From NCBI RefSeq assembly GCF_900129565.1, contig NZ_FQWD01000003.1:372001-436000 (forward strand): a stretch of 64,000 bases of DNA, given 5' to 3'. How positions within the stretch are numbered: position 1 is the stretch's first letter; each line of letters starts with the position of its first letter. A program made the translations under genes and the position numbers. Positions 28,037-37,455 of this stretch are shown here, piece after piece. This DNA is from Marisediminitalea aggregata (GTDB taxonomy: Bacteria > Pseudomonadota > Gammaproteobacteria > Enterobacterales > Alteromonadaceae). The notes under the pieces are model-generated. The model was not told the DNA's origin. It made no database searches and was given only the letters and a program-made list of their open reading frames with translations.

Positions 28037-29038
28037 GTGGCATTACAATGGTTTCCGGGGCACATGCACAAAGCCCTGAAAGAAATAAAAGAGTCAGTCA
28101 GTAAGGTCGATATTCTTATTGAAGTCCTCGATGCACGCATTCCGTATTCCAGTGAAAATCCGGAGATAGCAAAAATTCGGGGCGACACCCCTTGCCTGAA
28201 AATACTCAATAAGTTTGATCTGGCCGACCCGGACCTTACCGCACAATGGCAGGCTCACCTGGAAAGTGAGCGCGGCGTAACCACCATTACCACTACTAGC
28301 GACAACCCGGCTGCCAGCCGTCAGATCATGTCGATGGTGCGCGAGATTTGCGCCAGTAAAGAAGCGTCGGCCAAGTCTATCAATGCCATGATCACGGGTA
28401 TACCCAACGTCGGCAAATCGACGTTAATCAACATTCTTGCTGAACGCATTATTGCCAAAACCGGCAATGAGCCCGCGGTAACCAAAAGCCAGCAGCGTAT
28501 TAATTTAGGCAGCGGCATTGTCTTATTCGACACCCCGGGGGTGCTGTGGCCGAAGCTGGAAAACCCCAATTCCATTTATCGCCTGGCGGCTTCTGGTGCG
28601 GTAAAAAATACCGCCATGGAATTCGACGACGTCGGTTTTTACGCCGCCGACTACTTAATTAAAGCCTACCCAGACCTTATGCAGGAACGCTTTAAACTGG
28701 ACGAAATCCCGCCAACAGAGCTTGAGTTTCTGGAAGCCGCAGCCAAAAAACGCGGCGCCATAATGAGCGGCGGCCGGGTAAATCTGCACAAAATCTGCGA
28801 AATTCTTCTGACTGAATTACAAGCTGGTAAGTTGGGGCGTATTACCCTTGAGACGCCCGACATGATCACGGCAGAAAAAGTAGAAATGGAGAAAGTGGCC
28901 GCTAAAAAAGCAGCGGACAAAGCGAAACGCAAAGAGCGCTTTAAACAGGGCTCATTAACGCCCGACAAAAAAGACCGTAAAGAAAAGCGGGAACAAAAGC
29001 GCCAGGAACAAAGCCAGCGTATGAAAAAGCGCCGCTAA
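28037..29038 (+). CDS. ylqF: YlqF/RbgA-like circularly permuted GTPase
   Basis: A 333-residue protein with the permuted G-motif order: G4 NKFD, then G1 GIPNVGKST, then G3 DTPG. The start MALQWFPGHMHKA is the family signature. The C-terminal 50 residues are Lys/Arg-rich, fitting ribosome binding. RbgA assists late assembly of the large ribosomal subunit in Bacillus; the gammaproteobacterial member is presumed similar. The start is GTG at 28037 with AAGGA eight bases upstream. Confidence 0.92.
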   Translation: MALQWFPGHMHKALKEIKESVSKVDILIEVLDARIPYSSENPEIAKIRGDTPCLKILNKFDLADPDLTAQWQAHLESERGVTTITTTSDNPAASRQIMSMVREICASKEASAKSINAMITGIPNVGKSTLINILAERIIAKTGNEPAVTKSQQRINLGSGIVLFDTPGVLWPKLENPNSIYRLAASGAVKNTAMEFDDVGFYAADYLIKAYPDLMQERFKLDEIPPTELEFLEAAAKKRGAIMSGGRVNLHKICEILLTELQAGKLGRITLETPDMITAEKVEMEKVAAKKAADKAKRKERFKQGSLTPDKKDRKEKREQKRQEQSQRMKKRR

Positions 29039-29058
29039 CACAGGCCACTCGCAATAAT

Positions 29059-29076
29059 TGCCGGGCCAACCCGGCA
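29059..29076 (+). terminator. Hairpin after ylqF
   Basis: A perfect 7-bp stem TGCCGGG/CCCGGCA with loop CCAA lies 20 bases after the ylqF stop. No T run follows, so termination is only possible. Confidence 0.4.
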
Positions 29077-29158
29077 CACAATAACGGTTCAGGCAAATTA
29101 CAATAGCTGAATATTTCTTTATACTGACACTTCTGATTATTTAGCCTTTGGATTCAAC

Positions 29159-29623
29159 GTGTTTACAGCCAACCTAGCAATGGAAAAAGCGTTTCAGTTC
29201 TCGCGCTTTGACCTGTCCAACCCGTTATCGACCTGCTCAGCACATCCCATTCTACTGGATGACGAAAATTGGCTTACCTGCGAACATTACGTGCAGGCCA
29301 AAACACTCAGAAGTGCTCAGCACGCTCAAAAGGTCGCGTCTTTACCTACCGGCGAAAAAGCCTATGCGTATGGCAAAGCCTGGTATCGCGCTAACATCGC
29401 CGACTATAAAACCACGGCGCCCATTATGATGAAACGGGCGTTATACACCAAAGTGCAAATGTACGAAGAAGTGCGCGAGGCGCTGTTTGCCACCGAGGAC
29501 CGGTTAATTGTTGAAACGTCGCAATACGACTATTTCTGGGGTATTGGCCGTGACCAACGTGGCCTGAACCACATTGGTAAAGCCTGGATGGATATTCGCG
29601 ACAAGTTACAAGCAGCAAGCTAA
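29159..29623 (+). CDS. NADAR-family (YbiA-like) N-glycosidase
   Basis: A 154-residue protein of the NADAR/YbiA family: an F-x-F-S..D-L-S-N-P start, WLTCEHYVQAKTL, MMKRALYTKV and the C-terminal YDYFWGIG..GLNHIGKAWMDIRD. YbiA enzymes cleave the N-glycosidic bond of early riboflavin intermediates; other members remove ADP-ribose from nucleic acids. The start is GTG at 29159; an ATG at 29180 is an alternative that would drop seven residues. No DarT-like toxin is adjacent, so a housekeeping role is more likely. Confidence 0.87.
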   Translation: MFTANLAMEKAFQFSRFDLSNPLSTCSAHPILLDDENWLTCEHYVQAKTLRSAQHAQKVASLPTGEKAYAYGKAWYRANIADYKTTAPIMMKRALYTKVQMYEEVREALFATEDRLIVETSQYDYFWGIGRDQRGLNHIGKAWMDIRDKLQAAS

Positions 29624-29627
29624 CTGG

Positions 29628-31256
29628 CTAGCTACTTTGCTGTGCAGCCACCATAGCCAGCGCAACCGCCTCCGCCACGCGAATACCGTCGATACCGGCA
29701 GACAGAATACCGCCAGCATAACCCGCGCCCTCACCTGCCGGATACAATCCTGACACGTTCACGCTTTCATAGTCACCGGTTCGCTTAATACAAATAGGCG
29801 ACGAGGTGCGGGTTTCAACACCGGTTAGCATGCCATCGGCCTTGGCAAACCCTTTGATCTGGCGGTCGAAGGCTGGGATCGCCTCGCGAATGGCTTCAGT
29901 TACAAATTCAGGTACTACCTTGCTCAAATCGGTAAGCGTAATGCCCGGTGTATACGACGGGGTAACTTCACCCAGCTCCTGACTGGGTTTACCTGCCAGA
30001 AAATCACCAATTAACTGCGCCGGTGCGTTGTAGTTTTCACCACCAGCGCGATAAGCAGCCTCTTCCAGTCGGCGCTGTAACTCAATGCCAGCGAGTGGGT
30101 GGTCCGGGTAGTCTTTTTCCGGAGTAATTCCCACCACAATCGCACTATTAGCATTGCGTTCATGGCGTGAATACTGACTCATGCCATTGGTCACCACGCG
30201 GCCTGGCTCGGATGCAGCGGCAACCACAGTTCCGCCCGGACACATACAGAAGCTGTAAACCGAACGGCCATTTTTACAATGGTGAACCAGCTTATAATCG
30301 GCCGCGCCAAGAATAGGGTTTCCTGCATTGTCCCCAAAGCGACACGCATCAATCATGCTCTGTTCGTGCTCAATTCGAAACCCGATCGAAAACGGCTTGG
30401 GTTCAATATATACGCCCTGCTCGTGCAGCGCAGTAAAGGTATCCCGCGCGCTGTGCCCGATTGCCAGCACCACAAACCGGCTAGCCAGATATTCACCGTT
30501 AGAAAGATGCAGGCCTTTAATTTGATTGCCGTTGTCGGTTGCTTCCAAATCCAGCTTTTCAACCTTGGTACTAAAGCGAATCTCACCGCCCAGCTCAATA
30601 ATCTGCGCACGCATTTTTTCCACCATATTCACCAGTTTAAAGGTACCAATATGGGGTTTACTTACATATTCGATTTCCGCCGGCGCGCCCGCCGCCACAA
30701 ACTCGTGCAGCACCTTGCGGCCATAATGTTTGCGGTCTTTTACCTGGCTATACAGCTTGCCGTCAGAAAAGGTACCTGCGCCGCCTTCACCAAACTGCAC
30801 GTTCGACTCAGGGTTTAGCGGTTGCTTACGCCAGAAACCAAAGGTGTCTTTGGTGCGTTCTCTTACGGCTTTACCACGCTCCAGCACAATGGGTTTAAAT
30901 CCCATTTGCGCCAAAATTAACGCAGCAAACAAACCACATGGCCCAAGCCCCACGACGACTGGGCGTTCGGTTAAGTTTTCTGGCGCTGTTGCCACAAACT
31001 TGTATTGCATATCCGGCGTTGGGCGAACATGGGTTTGCTTTTTAAACTTCTCCAGCAGGCTGCCTTCGTTAGAAACGTCAACGTCCAATGTATAAATTAA
31101 CTGAATATCTTTGTTGTTACGCGCATCGTAACCACGCTTAAATACGTTAATGGCATTCAGCTGCTCGGCATCTATGCCAAGCGTTGCCAGTACGGCTTTT
31201 TCAAGCGCTTGTTCATCGTGGTTAAGGGGTAATTTGATGTCCGTTAATCGCAACAT
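29628..31256 (-). CDS. FAD-dependent dehydrogenase of COG2509 type
   Basis: A 542-residue flavoprotein. After an N-terminal alpha/beta domain of about 95 residues comes the FAD-binding GxGxxG-like motif VVGLGPCGLFAALILAQMG (about 101-119). The family stretch NVQFGEGGAGTFSDGKL and the C-terminal GLYPAGEGAGYAGGI..DGIRVAEA are intact. These proteins are widespread but have no firmly assigned substrate. Divergent from fdxA across 184 bases. Confidence 0.9.
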   Translation of the reverse strand: MLRLTDIKLPLNHDEQALEKAVLATLGIDAEQLNAINVFKRGYDARNNKDIQLIYTLDVDVSNEGSLLEKFKKQTHVRPTPDMQYKFVATAPENLTERPVVVGLGPCGLFAALILAQMGFKPIVLERGKAVRERTKDTFGFWRKQPLNPESNVQFGEGGAGTFSDGKLYSQVKDRKHYGRKVLHEFVAAGAPAEIEYVSKPHIGTFKLVNMVEKMRAQIIELGGEIRFSTKVEKLDLEATDNGNQIKGLHLSNGEYLASRFVVLAIGHSARDTFTALHEQGVYIEPKPFSIGFRIEHEQSMIDACRFGDNAGNPILGAADYKLVHHCKNGRSVYSFCMCPGGTVVAAASEPGRVVTNGMSQYSRHERNANSAIVVGITPEKDYPDHPLAGIELQRRLEEAAYRAGGENYNAPAQLIGDFLAGKPSQELGEVTPSYTPGITLTDLSKVVPEFVTEAIREAIPAFDRQIKGFAKADGMLTGVETRTSSPICIKRTGDYESVNVSGLYPAGEGAGYAGGILSAGIDGIRVAEAVALAMVAAQQSS

Positions 31257-31440
31257 GGGGGCAGGTACTCTGGTTAATGCCGGACGGCCTCTCCGTCAGG
31301 GCAACGCATTTTAAATCAGATCCAGAAAGATAGGTAGCTGAAGGCGCAAAATAGCAGTGATTCGCGTAATTCCACTTGTCTTTTGAGCTTGCTAATTTAC
31401 ACTTAGCGCCTGTTCAACCCGGATATCACATGAATCGCCA

Positions 31441-31764
31441 ATGACCTTCGTAGTAACCGACAATTGCATAAAATGTAAATACACGGATTGTGTTGCGGTG
31501 TGCCCCGTAGACGCTTTTTTTGAAGGGCCAAACTTTCTGGCCATCGATCCGGCTATTTGTATTGATTGTGCGTTGTGTGTACCCGAGTGCCCGGCCGAAG
31601 CGATTTTTCAGGATACGGCCCTGCCGCCCGGGCAGGAAGACTATCTGGCGATCAATGCAGAACTGTCGCAGCAATGGCCAAACATTACCGAATTAAAACC
31701 CGCCCCGGCAGACGCAGATGAATGGAATGGCGTGCCTGATAAGCTGCCGTTATTAGAAAAGTAG
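31441..31764 (+). CDS. fdxA: FdxA-type 7Fe-8S ferredoxin
   Basis: A 107-residue ferredoxin nearly co-linear with Azotobacter ferredoxin I. It has an N-terminal mixed cluster region [14 protein letters not shown] (C9, C12, C17, C21), a second cluster [12 protein letters not shown], and the long C-terminal extension ending in [14 protein letters not shown]. The free cysteine that stands near the 4Fe-4S cluster in Azotobacter (CPVDC) is Ala here. It probably carries one 3Fe-4S and one 4Fe-4S cluster and transfers electrons in the cytoplasm; partners are unknown. Confidence 0.93.
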   Translation: MTFVVTDNCIKCKYTDCVAVCPVDAFFEGPNFLAIDPAICIDCALCVPECPAEAIFQDTALPPGQEDYLAINAELSQQWPNITELKPAPADADEWNGVPDKLPLLEK

Positions 31765-31792
31765 CCCCGGCCATTAGTGGCAAAAAGAACGA

Positions 31793-32413
31793 TTAGCCTT
31801 TAAAGCCTTTGGCAACCAAATACACTTCACGAGAACGAGGACGCGACGCTGCAGGTTTACGCACAATGACCTTATTGAACGAACTGCGCACATCTTTAAC
31901 GTATTCATCGTATCCTACGCCCTGAAACACCTTGGCACAGAAACTACCGCCAGGTTTTAATACATTGCGCGCCATATCAAGGGCCAGCTCCACCAGATAC
32001 ATAGACGCATACTGATCGGTTGTGTTTACACCGCTCATGTTGGGTGCCATGTCTGATACCACGGTGTCTACCTGATCGTCACCCAGCATTTGCAGGATCT
32101 GGTCGTACACGGCTTCATCGGTAAAATCGCCCTGAATAAAATCCACACCAACAATACCGCTCATCGGCAGAATGTCAGACGCGATCACTCTTCCACTGTC
32201 GCCAACAATCGGCGCTACGATTTGTGACCAGCCACCTGGTGCAGAACCCAAATCCATAACCACACTCCCCGCGCGGAACAGATTGTCTTTCTCGTTAATT
32301 TCAATCAGCTTATAGCTGGCCCGCGAACGATATCCGTCTACCTGTGCTTTTTTCACGTAGATATCATTAACGTGTTCGTCCATCCATTTTTTGCTGGTTT
32401 TCGATTTTGCCAT
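31793..32413 (-). CDS. rlmE: 23S rRNA 2'-O-methyltransferase RlmE (FtsJ)
   Basis: A 206-residue Rossmann methyltransferase. The SAM motif is [13 protein letters not shown], the acidic motif is [10 protein letters not shown], and the K-D-K-E tetrad is recognisable (K in [10 protein letters not shown] in VSDMAP, K in FCAKVFQG). It methylates U2552 of 23S rRNA in the large subunit. In many gammaproteobacteria it precedes ftsH; here it does not, ending instead 28 bases from fdxA on the opposite strand. Confidence 0.94.
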   Translation of the reverse strand: MAKSKTSKKWMDEHVNDIYVKKAQVDGYRSRASYKLIEINEKDNLFRAGSVVMDLGSAPGGWSQIVAPIVGDSGRVIASDILPMSGIVGVDFIQGDFTDEAVYDQILQMLGDDQVDTVVSDMAPNMSGVNTTDQYASMYLVELALDMARNVLKPGGSFCAKVFQGVGYDEYVKDVRSSFNKVIVRKPAASRPRSREVYLVAKGFKG

Positions 32414-32565
32414 TCTGATGCGCTGCGTTGAGAGTTCCGATGAGGGCGCTATTGTAATGGCTTAAGGCCGATTTGCAAAACCTCAACCACCTGGCGAGAT
32501 ACCAATTGCGCCGCCAAACCGGTACAATTCGCGCTTTGTTACCGCCAACAGTTCAGAATTCGCCC

Positions 32566-33306
32566 ATGAAACTCGACGATGTTAAAAAACTGCATCAAAA
32601 AAAATACCGCACGCAATTTGGTTACTATTTAGTTGAAGGCGAACATTTAATTCTTGAGCTGTTGAAAGCCCATTCAAGTGCCGAAGAACAGCAGGCGATA
32701 ACACTCTATGTAACCGAACAATTTGAGCAGTGGGCACACGAGCTGGCCAGCGCATTTACCATCTCGGTGGTGACGCAAAAGCAAATGAGCCAACTTAGTG
32801 ACACCAAAACCCCGCAAGGGCTGATTGCCTGCGTGCCATTGCCCTCCAAACAAACCGTTAAGCCACTCGAATCCGGTGAGCGCTGTATTTACCTGCATGA
32901 AGTCCAGGACCCCGGTAATTTGGGCACCATTTTGCGCTCGCTGGCCTGGTTCGGTAACTTTCGGTTACTGCTTAGCCCAAACAGCGTAGACCCGTTCAAT
33001 TCCAAAGTCGTGCGCGCGAGCATGGGCGCTATCTTCCACACGCATGTAGAACTGGATGTAACCCTGGAATCACTGTCAGAACGATTCAAACAGTTCGCGT
33101 ACTTAGACTTAAACGGCGACGCCATTAACTCCCCGAATTTCGGTAACTTCGAATGCTATTTGTTTGGCAACGAAGCTCGCGGCGTACCAACCGAAGCGCT
33201 TCAAAGCTTTAATGCAGTGCCGTTTACCATTGCCGGAAATGGCAAAATTGATTCATTGAATTTGGCTTCTGCCGTGGGGATCAGTGTTTATCAATTGGCG
33301 TTGTAA
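32566..33306 (+). CDS. TrmH/SpoU-family RNA 2'-O-methyltransferase
   Basis: The protein has an N-terminal substrate-binding subdomain (MKLDDVKKLHQKKYRTQFG, VEGEHLILELL). A SPOUT knot domain follows with the three SpoU motifs: DPGNLGTILRSLAWFG, LFGNEARGVP and SLNLASAVGISVYQL. The frame extends upstream to 32473, but those 31 residues lack homology features and ATG at 32566 gives the standard start (246 residues). The exact RNA target cannot be told. Confidence 0.9.
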   Translation: MKLDDVKKLHQKKYRTQFGYYLVEGEHLILELLKAHSSAEEQQAITLYVTEQFEQWAHELASAFTISVVTQKQMSQLSDTKTPQGLIACVPLPSKQTVKPLESGERCIYLHEVQDPGNLGTILRSLAWFGNFRLLLSPNSVDPFNSKVVRASMGAIFHTHVELDVTLESLSERFKQFAYLDLNGDAINSPNFGNFECYLFGNEARGVPTEALQSFNAVPFTIAGNGKIDSLNLASAVGISVYQLAL

Positions 33307-33596
33307 CAGCGCTCTGAAATTAAATTAACGCATTCTAAAATCTGATATTAAAGCTACAAATTGATATCGAGAAGAGCGTATGGTTTTAGAAACTTCGAGA
33401 ATTACAGAATTAGAGTAATGACCCATTGTGGATGGGATGGAATAATTAATAGAACGAGATGAATGCTGATCCCCCGTTTATGGGGTATAGCCTGACCCAA
33501 AAGGTGACCCAACGGCTTTCTTTAGTTCGTTAATTCGTGGATATTTTTAGAGACTGAATGGCTGTATGTCACGCCACTCAAGGGGAGTAGAGAAGT

Positions 33597-33673
33597 TGGT
33601 CGGTGTGAGAGGATTTGAACCTCCGACCCCTGACACCCCATGACAGTGCGCTACCAGGCTGCGCTACACACCG
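33597..33673 (-). tRNA. tRNA-Pro (anticodon GGG)
   Basis: On the minus strand a complete 77-base cloverleaf is present. The acceptor stem is CGGTGTG/CACACCG, and the D arm has GCGC/GCGC with AGCCTGGTA. The anticodon stem CTGTC/GTCAG encloses the loop ATGGGGT (anticodon GGG), and the T arm is GGAGG-TTCAAAT-CCTCT. Discriminator A and an encoded CCA end at 33597. Confidence 0.97.
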
Positions 33674-33689
33674 ACCGAAAGAGCCGATA

Positions 33690-33717
33690 AGTGTACTCAT
33701 ATTTTGTCTGATTGCAA
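33690..33717 (-). promoter_or_regulatory. Candidate tRNA-Pro promoter
   Basis: On the minus strand TTGCAA (33717-33712) and TACACT (33695-33690) are spaced by 16 bp and end 16 bases before the tRNA 5' end. The gene is alone, so it needs its own promoter. Confidence 0.5.
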
Positions 33718-33813
33718 CGGTTAAGCCTTACAATTATTTGGCTTTTGTTCTGGTTGTCGAAATTTCCATCAGGGTAGAGACTTCACTTTCGATAAAGCGT
33801 TAAGGATTATCCG

Positions 33814-34965
33814 CTATTCAGTTTTGGTAATGGTATTAAACACAGCTTCGCGGACCTCGTTAAACGCCTCGAAGACTTGGTCATTAGAAACATCATTGCA
33901 CATCATGGCAAAAGATAGCGATAATTCGGGATATCTCGCGAAATAGGTAGCGGTGCCTAACCACCCTCCGGAATGCGAGTATGCCTGATAACCTTTAAAC
34001 GTATGGATAAACTGCCCATTACCATAAAAGACCCCTTCCCTGGCTTGCTGATCACTGTTCGGCGTATTCATGACGTCGATCAATGCCTGCGGTGAATTAC
34101 CAATTTTCGGCTGCAGAAAATTATCACTCCAGCGTAATAAATCATCTAAATTAGTGTGTAAGCCACCATCACCAACCCAAAATAAATTTGTCATATCGAT
34201 AACATAACTGCCATCTTCTAGTTGCTTATAGCCATAGGCCCGGTTTTTAACAATCTCCACAGGATTATCGCTAAAGAAGGTGTGTTTCATGTTCAATGGT
34301 TTGAAGACATATTCATGGCTGAACTCTCGCAGTGTTTGGCCAGAAACCTCTTCAACAAGCATAGACAATAAGAAATAGGCAAGATTGCTGTACTGGAATT
34401 TCTGTTTTGGAGGCATGGCCAGTGGTACCCGCTTTACCACATCATAAAACTCACTAATGGTAAGGTAATCTTCATTACCTAAACGAAAATCGCCGCCTGC
34501 AGCAGATTTTAACCCTGTGTTGTTTGTTGTTTTGCTCCCTTCGTACGAATCAGCAATAAGATCATAATCACCCATACCAGAAGTATGGCCTAACATTTGA
34601 CGGACGGTTACGGTATGGCCGTAGGCTCGCAATGCGGGTAAATAGGTGTGAATATCCTGGTCAAGATCAATCTTGTCCTGTTCCGCCAACATCAATACGG
34701 CAATAGCAGTAAACTGCTTGGAAACCGACGCCATTCTGTGCACTTGATTTCCATCTAACGGTACATTCAGTTCAAGGTTGGCTAGTCCGTAGCCCCCTTT
34801 ATGTAAGAACTCTCCCTTGTGCATTATTCCCAAATTACAGCCTGGCGCCTCGGCCGATATCGCGGACTGCATGAGTGCATCAATTTTTTGGTTTAGATCC
34901 TTTGCATTAGACCAGCCAGAAAGCAGTAGAAAACTCAATGCACTTATCGTAGTTAGTCTGCTCAC
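33814..34965 (-). CDS. Secreted serine hydrolase, class C beta-lactamase fold
   Basis: A 383-residue protein counted from GTG at 34965, which has AGGGA upstream and gives a clean signal peptide (SRLTTISALSFLLLSGWSNA). The frame is open 15 codons further. The catalytic S-x-x-K is SVSK (residues 80-83), the second motif is Y-S-N (FQYSNLAYF) and the third is H-S-G-G. This is the penicillin-binding-protein/AmpC-like esterase family; members are peptidases or esterases, and true beta-lactamase activity cannot be assumed. It stands alone. Confidence 0.88.
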   Translation of the reverse strand: MSRLTTISALSFLLLSGWSNAKDLNQKIDALMQSAISAEAPGCNLGIMHKGEFLHKGGYGLANLELNVPLDGNQVHRMASVSKQFTAIAVLMLAEQDKIDLDQDIHTYLPALRAYGHTVTVRQMLGHTSGMGDYDLIADSYEGSKTTNNTGLKSAAGGDFRLGNEDYLTISEFYDVVKRVPLAMPPKQKFQYSNLAYFLLSMLVEEVSGQTLREFSHEYVFKPLNMKHTFFSDNPVEIVKNRAYGYKQLEDGSYVIDMTNLFWVGDGGLHTNLDDLLRWSDNFLQPKIGNSPQALIDVMNTPNSDQQAREGVFYGNGQFIHTFKGYQAYSHSGGWLGTATYFARYPELSLSFAMMCNDVSNDQVFEAFNEVREAVFNTITKTE

Positions 34966-35101
34966 GATATCTTTCCCTGTTGTTGAGGTCAGTGACAACT
35001 GTATAGGCAATGCCGCACCAGTACAATGTTTGTTCGATTCAGTTCTACTGCAAAATGGAAAAGACTAAAAGTATTGTTCTACAGGTAGTTAGGTAATGAC
35101 G

Positions 35102-35133
35102 AAAAAAGCGCCTGGAATTGGGCAACCAGACGC
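35102..35133 (-). terminator. Rho-independent terminator after the GH97 gene
   Basis: On the minus strand GCGTCTGG/CCAGGCGC (35133-35126, 35115-35108; one G-T pair) is followed by six T (35107-35102). It lies 30 bases after the stop codon. Confidence 0.85.
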
Positions 35134-35162
35134 CTTTGGTCTCACTGGATTATGTTACTGTA

Positions 35163-37220
35163 TTACAGCTGTTTAAACCTTATAGCCGCACCACCTGCCG
35201 CAGCAAGGTGCAGGGTTAAAGTATCTTTACTAGTGACTTTCCGTTTACTGATATCCACGTCATAAGGGTTAGTCTTCCAGTCGGTTCTTTTCGCATCTCT
35301 GTAAATTTGCGCTTCAAAAGTCTTACCCGGTTCCAGGAAATCCAGCTTAATGTTTACCGTGCGCGGATCCTCATTTGTAATGGCACCTAAATACCAGTCG
35401 TTACCTGAATAATGGCGGTGCTGCTTTTCTTTACGCGCAATCACCAAAAAGTCCCCTACTTCACCTTGCAGCGCTATGCTCTTCTCCCAGTCGGTGGGCA
35501 CGTCTTTAATAAACTGGAATGGCGCAGGCTTGGCCTCGTAGTTTTCTGGCAAATCTGCGGCCATTTGAATAGGGCTATAAATCACTACATACTCGGCTAA
35601 CTGCTTGGCAATTGTTGTATGCGGGCGCATGTATTTAGTGCGGCCATGTTCTTCTGTGCCTCCCTGAATGGGCGGGTAATCCAGATCAAATATGCCTGGG
35701 GTAAAGTCCATGGGACCAGAAAGCATGCGGGTGAACGCCAGCATAGGAACATGTTCTGCCGGGTTTGGCGATTGCCAGCCTGAGTTATATTCCTGCCCTC
35801 TGGCACTTTCACGGGCGATCCAGTTTGGATAGGTGCGGCGCAATCCGGTGTCTTTTACCGACTCATGGGTGTTAATGCTGATCTTGTACTTAGCCGCCGT
35901 GTTCACGTTATGAATAAAGTGATTCACCACAGGCTGGCTGTCGGTATATTCAAACCGTTTGATGCCATCTTCAGTGGTACGTTTCAGGCTTTGGCCATGT
36001 GCTACGTAACCGGTTTTGATTTGCTCTACGCCCAATTTTTCGTACAGGGCGAAACCATCTTCCATCTGGTTTTCGTAGTTAGTAATGCCGCCCGAGGTTT
36101 CATGGTGACCAATTAACTTCACCCCTTTGCTTTTGCCGTATTCAGTGACTTTTTCTATGTCGAAGTCGGGGTAACTCTCGGTAAAAGAAAACAGCTCTGA
36201 GTTTTGGATCCAGTCGCCGTCCCAGCCAACGTTCCAGCCTTCAACCAACACACCATCGAAACCGTGCTTTGCCGCAAAGTCCATGTACTTCATGGTGTTT
36301 TCAGTGGTAGCCCCGTGCTTTTTACCTGATCCCCAGGTGTATTTCTGGATATGCATGCCCCACCAAATACCAATGTATTTGCCCGGAGTGATCCAATCTA
36401 CGTCACCCAGTTTGTTCGGCTCATTTAAGTTGAGTGTAAGGTAAGAATTAATAAGGCCAGCGGCATTCGGTGCAATTTGCACTGTACGCCATGGCGTAGT
36501 GAAACTTCCCGTTTTGCGTACTTTTGCGCCATCAGCGCGCGGGGCTAAATCAGCTTCAAACCGGCCCAAATTCATGCGATTCAGGCTCATGCCTGCATAA
36601 TCCACCAGCGCGGCCTCGTGAATAGCCAAATGTACGCCGTTGGCCAGTTTAATGGTCATGGGCGTACTGGCTTTATCGACGTCCTGCAGACGGGTTTCGC
36701 GATACAGGTATTCCTGACGCTCATAGCCCTGACCCGGGATCCAATACGCGGTAGAGGTGTGTGAATCAACAATAGAAAACTCGGTCATTTCACGGGTAAT
36801 AGTGCGCGCGCCTTCGGCATCCACGTGATAACGGAAACCTATGCCATCGTCGAATACGCGTACCTGGACTTTAAACGCATTGTCCGCATCGCCTTTTTCA
36901 CTGAAGTTGACTACCAACTCGTTATAGTGATTATTGATTAGACGCTGCTCGCCCCAGGGTTGCTCCCAGGTGTCATTGGCGCTATCGCGGCTGACTTCTT
37001 TTAATGACAGCTGCTTGTAAATGGGTTTGGCGTCGGCAAAAGAAAAACCCAACCGTCCGGGGCGCATCAGTTCCTCGCCATTATAGGTAACAGTGTATTG
37101 AGCAAAGCCACTGTCATCGGAAAAGGTAAACTGAATCGATTTATCGGGCGACGTAACCGACAACTCAGCAGCGGACAACCCACCGCTGACCAGGCAGCCT
37201 AAAAGCAATAATGCGCGCAT
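35163..37220 (-). CDS. Glycoside hydrolase family 97 (SusB-like alpha-glucosidase)
   Basis: A 685-residue periplasmic enzyme with a signal peptide MRALLLLGCLVSGGLSAA. An N-terminal beta-sandwich is followed by the (beta/alpha)8 catalytic domain starting around WITPGKYIGIWWGMH and a C-terminal beta domain. GH97 motifs are present: FDGVLVEGWNVGWDGDW, INTHESVKDTGLRRTYPN and ARESARGQEYN. The last two carry candidate catalytic and calcium-binding glutamates of the inverting SusB type, but retaining alpha-galactosidases also occur in the family. It cleaves alpha-glucosides from starch or similar. A LacI-type palindrome lies 48 bases before the start. Confidence 0.9.
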   Translation of the reverse strand: MRALLLLGCLVSGGLSAAELSVTSPDKSIQFTFSDDSGFAQYTVTYNGEELMRPGRLGFSFADAKPIYKQLSLKEVSRDSANDTWEQPWGEQRLINNHYNELVVNFSEKGDADNAFKVQVRVFDDGIGFRYHVDAEGARTITREMTEFSIVDSHTSTAYWIPGQGYERQEYLYRETRLQDVDKASTPMTIKLANGVHLAIHEAALVDYAGMSLNRMNLGRFEADLAPRADGAKVRKTGSFTTPWRTVQIAPNAAGLINSYLTLNLNEPNKLGDVDWITPGKYIGIWWGMHIQKYTWGSGKKHGATTENTMKYMDFAAKHGFDGVLVEGWNVGWDGDWIQNSELFSFTESYPDFDIEKVTEYGKSKGVKLIGHHETSGGITNYENQMEDGFALYEKLGVEQIKTGYVAHGQSLKRTTEDGIKRFEYTDSQPVVNHFIHNVNTAAKYKISINTHESVKDTGLRRTYPNWIARESARGQEYNSGWQSPNPAEHVPMLAFTRMLSGPMDFTPGIFDLDYPPIQGGTEEHGRTKYMRPHTTIAKQLAEYVVIYSPIQMAADLPENYEAKPAPFQFIKDVPTDWEKSIALQGEVGDFLVIARKEKQHRHYSGNDWYLGAITNEDPRTVNIKLDFLEPGKTFEAQIYRDAKRTDWKTNPYDVDISKRKVTSKDTLTLHLAAAGGAAIRFKQL

Positions 37221-37267
37221 AGGTTTCTCTTAATAGTTTAAGTAGACGTTGCATAACACCCTAGAGC

Positions 37268-37283
37268 ACTTAATCGATTAAGT
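37268..37283. promoter_or_regulatory. LacI-type operator upstream of GH97
   Basis: A perfect 16-bp palindrome ACTTAATCGATTAAGT with a central CG lies 48 bases upstream of the GH97 start, in its likely promoter spacer (TTTACT just before it). Even-length palindromes with central CG are typical of LacI-family sugar repressors. The cognate regulator is not in this window. Confidence 0.6.
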
Positions 37284-37392
37284 AAAGAAAATAGCGCATC
37301 AAATAAACATTATTTTAACAAAGCGAGTGATGAGTTATTCGTTAAGAAAAGTAAAATTGATATAGGAATTAAAGAGATAAGCAATAGAACCT

Positions 37393-37419
37393 GCTGCTTT
37401 TGCAGAGCACAAAAGCAGC
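37393..37419. other. Hairpin downstream of dcd
   Basis: A perfect 10-bp stem GCTGCTTTTG/CAAAAGCAGC with a 7-base loop lies 37 bases after the dcd stop. No T run follows on either strand, so it is only a possible terminator. Confidence 0.45.
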
Positions 37420-37455
37420 GTATTTACAGTGACGTAAAAATGTCAGAAATGTCGT

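Noticed and set aside
29159..29623. DarT-NADAR toxin-antitoxin pair
   Set aside because: No DarT-like gene is next to the NADAR gene; the neighbours are ylqF and a flavoprotein.
30279..30818. A 179-codon plus-strand frame opposite the COG2509 flavoprotein
   Set aside because: Shadow of a strongly conserved FAD-binding coding region.
33307..33596. Integrated element or attachment site at tRNA-Pro
   Set aside because: The 290-base flank has no integrase remnant that I can recognise, and I saw no second copy of the tRNA 3' end. It shows only a weak CCCC/GGGG hairpin near 33474.
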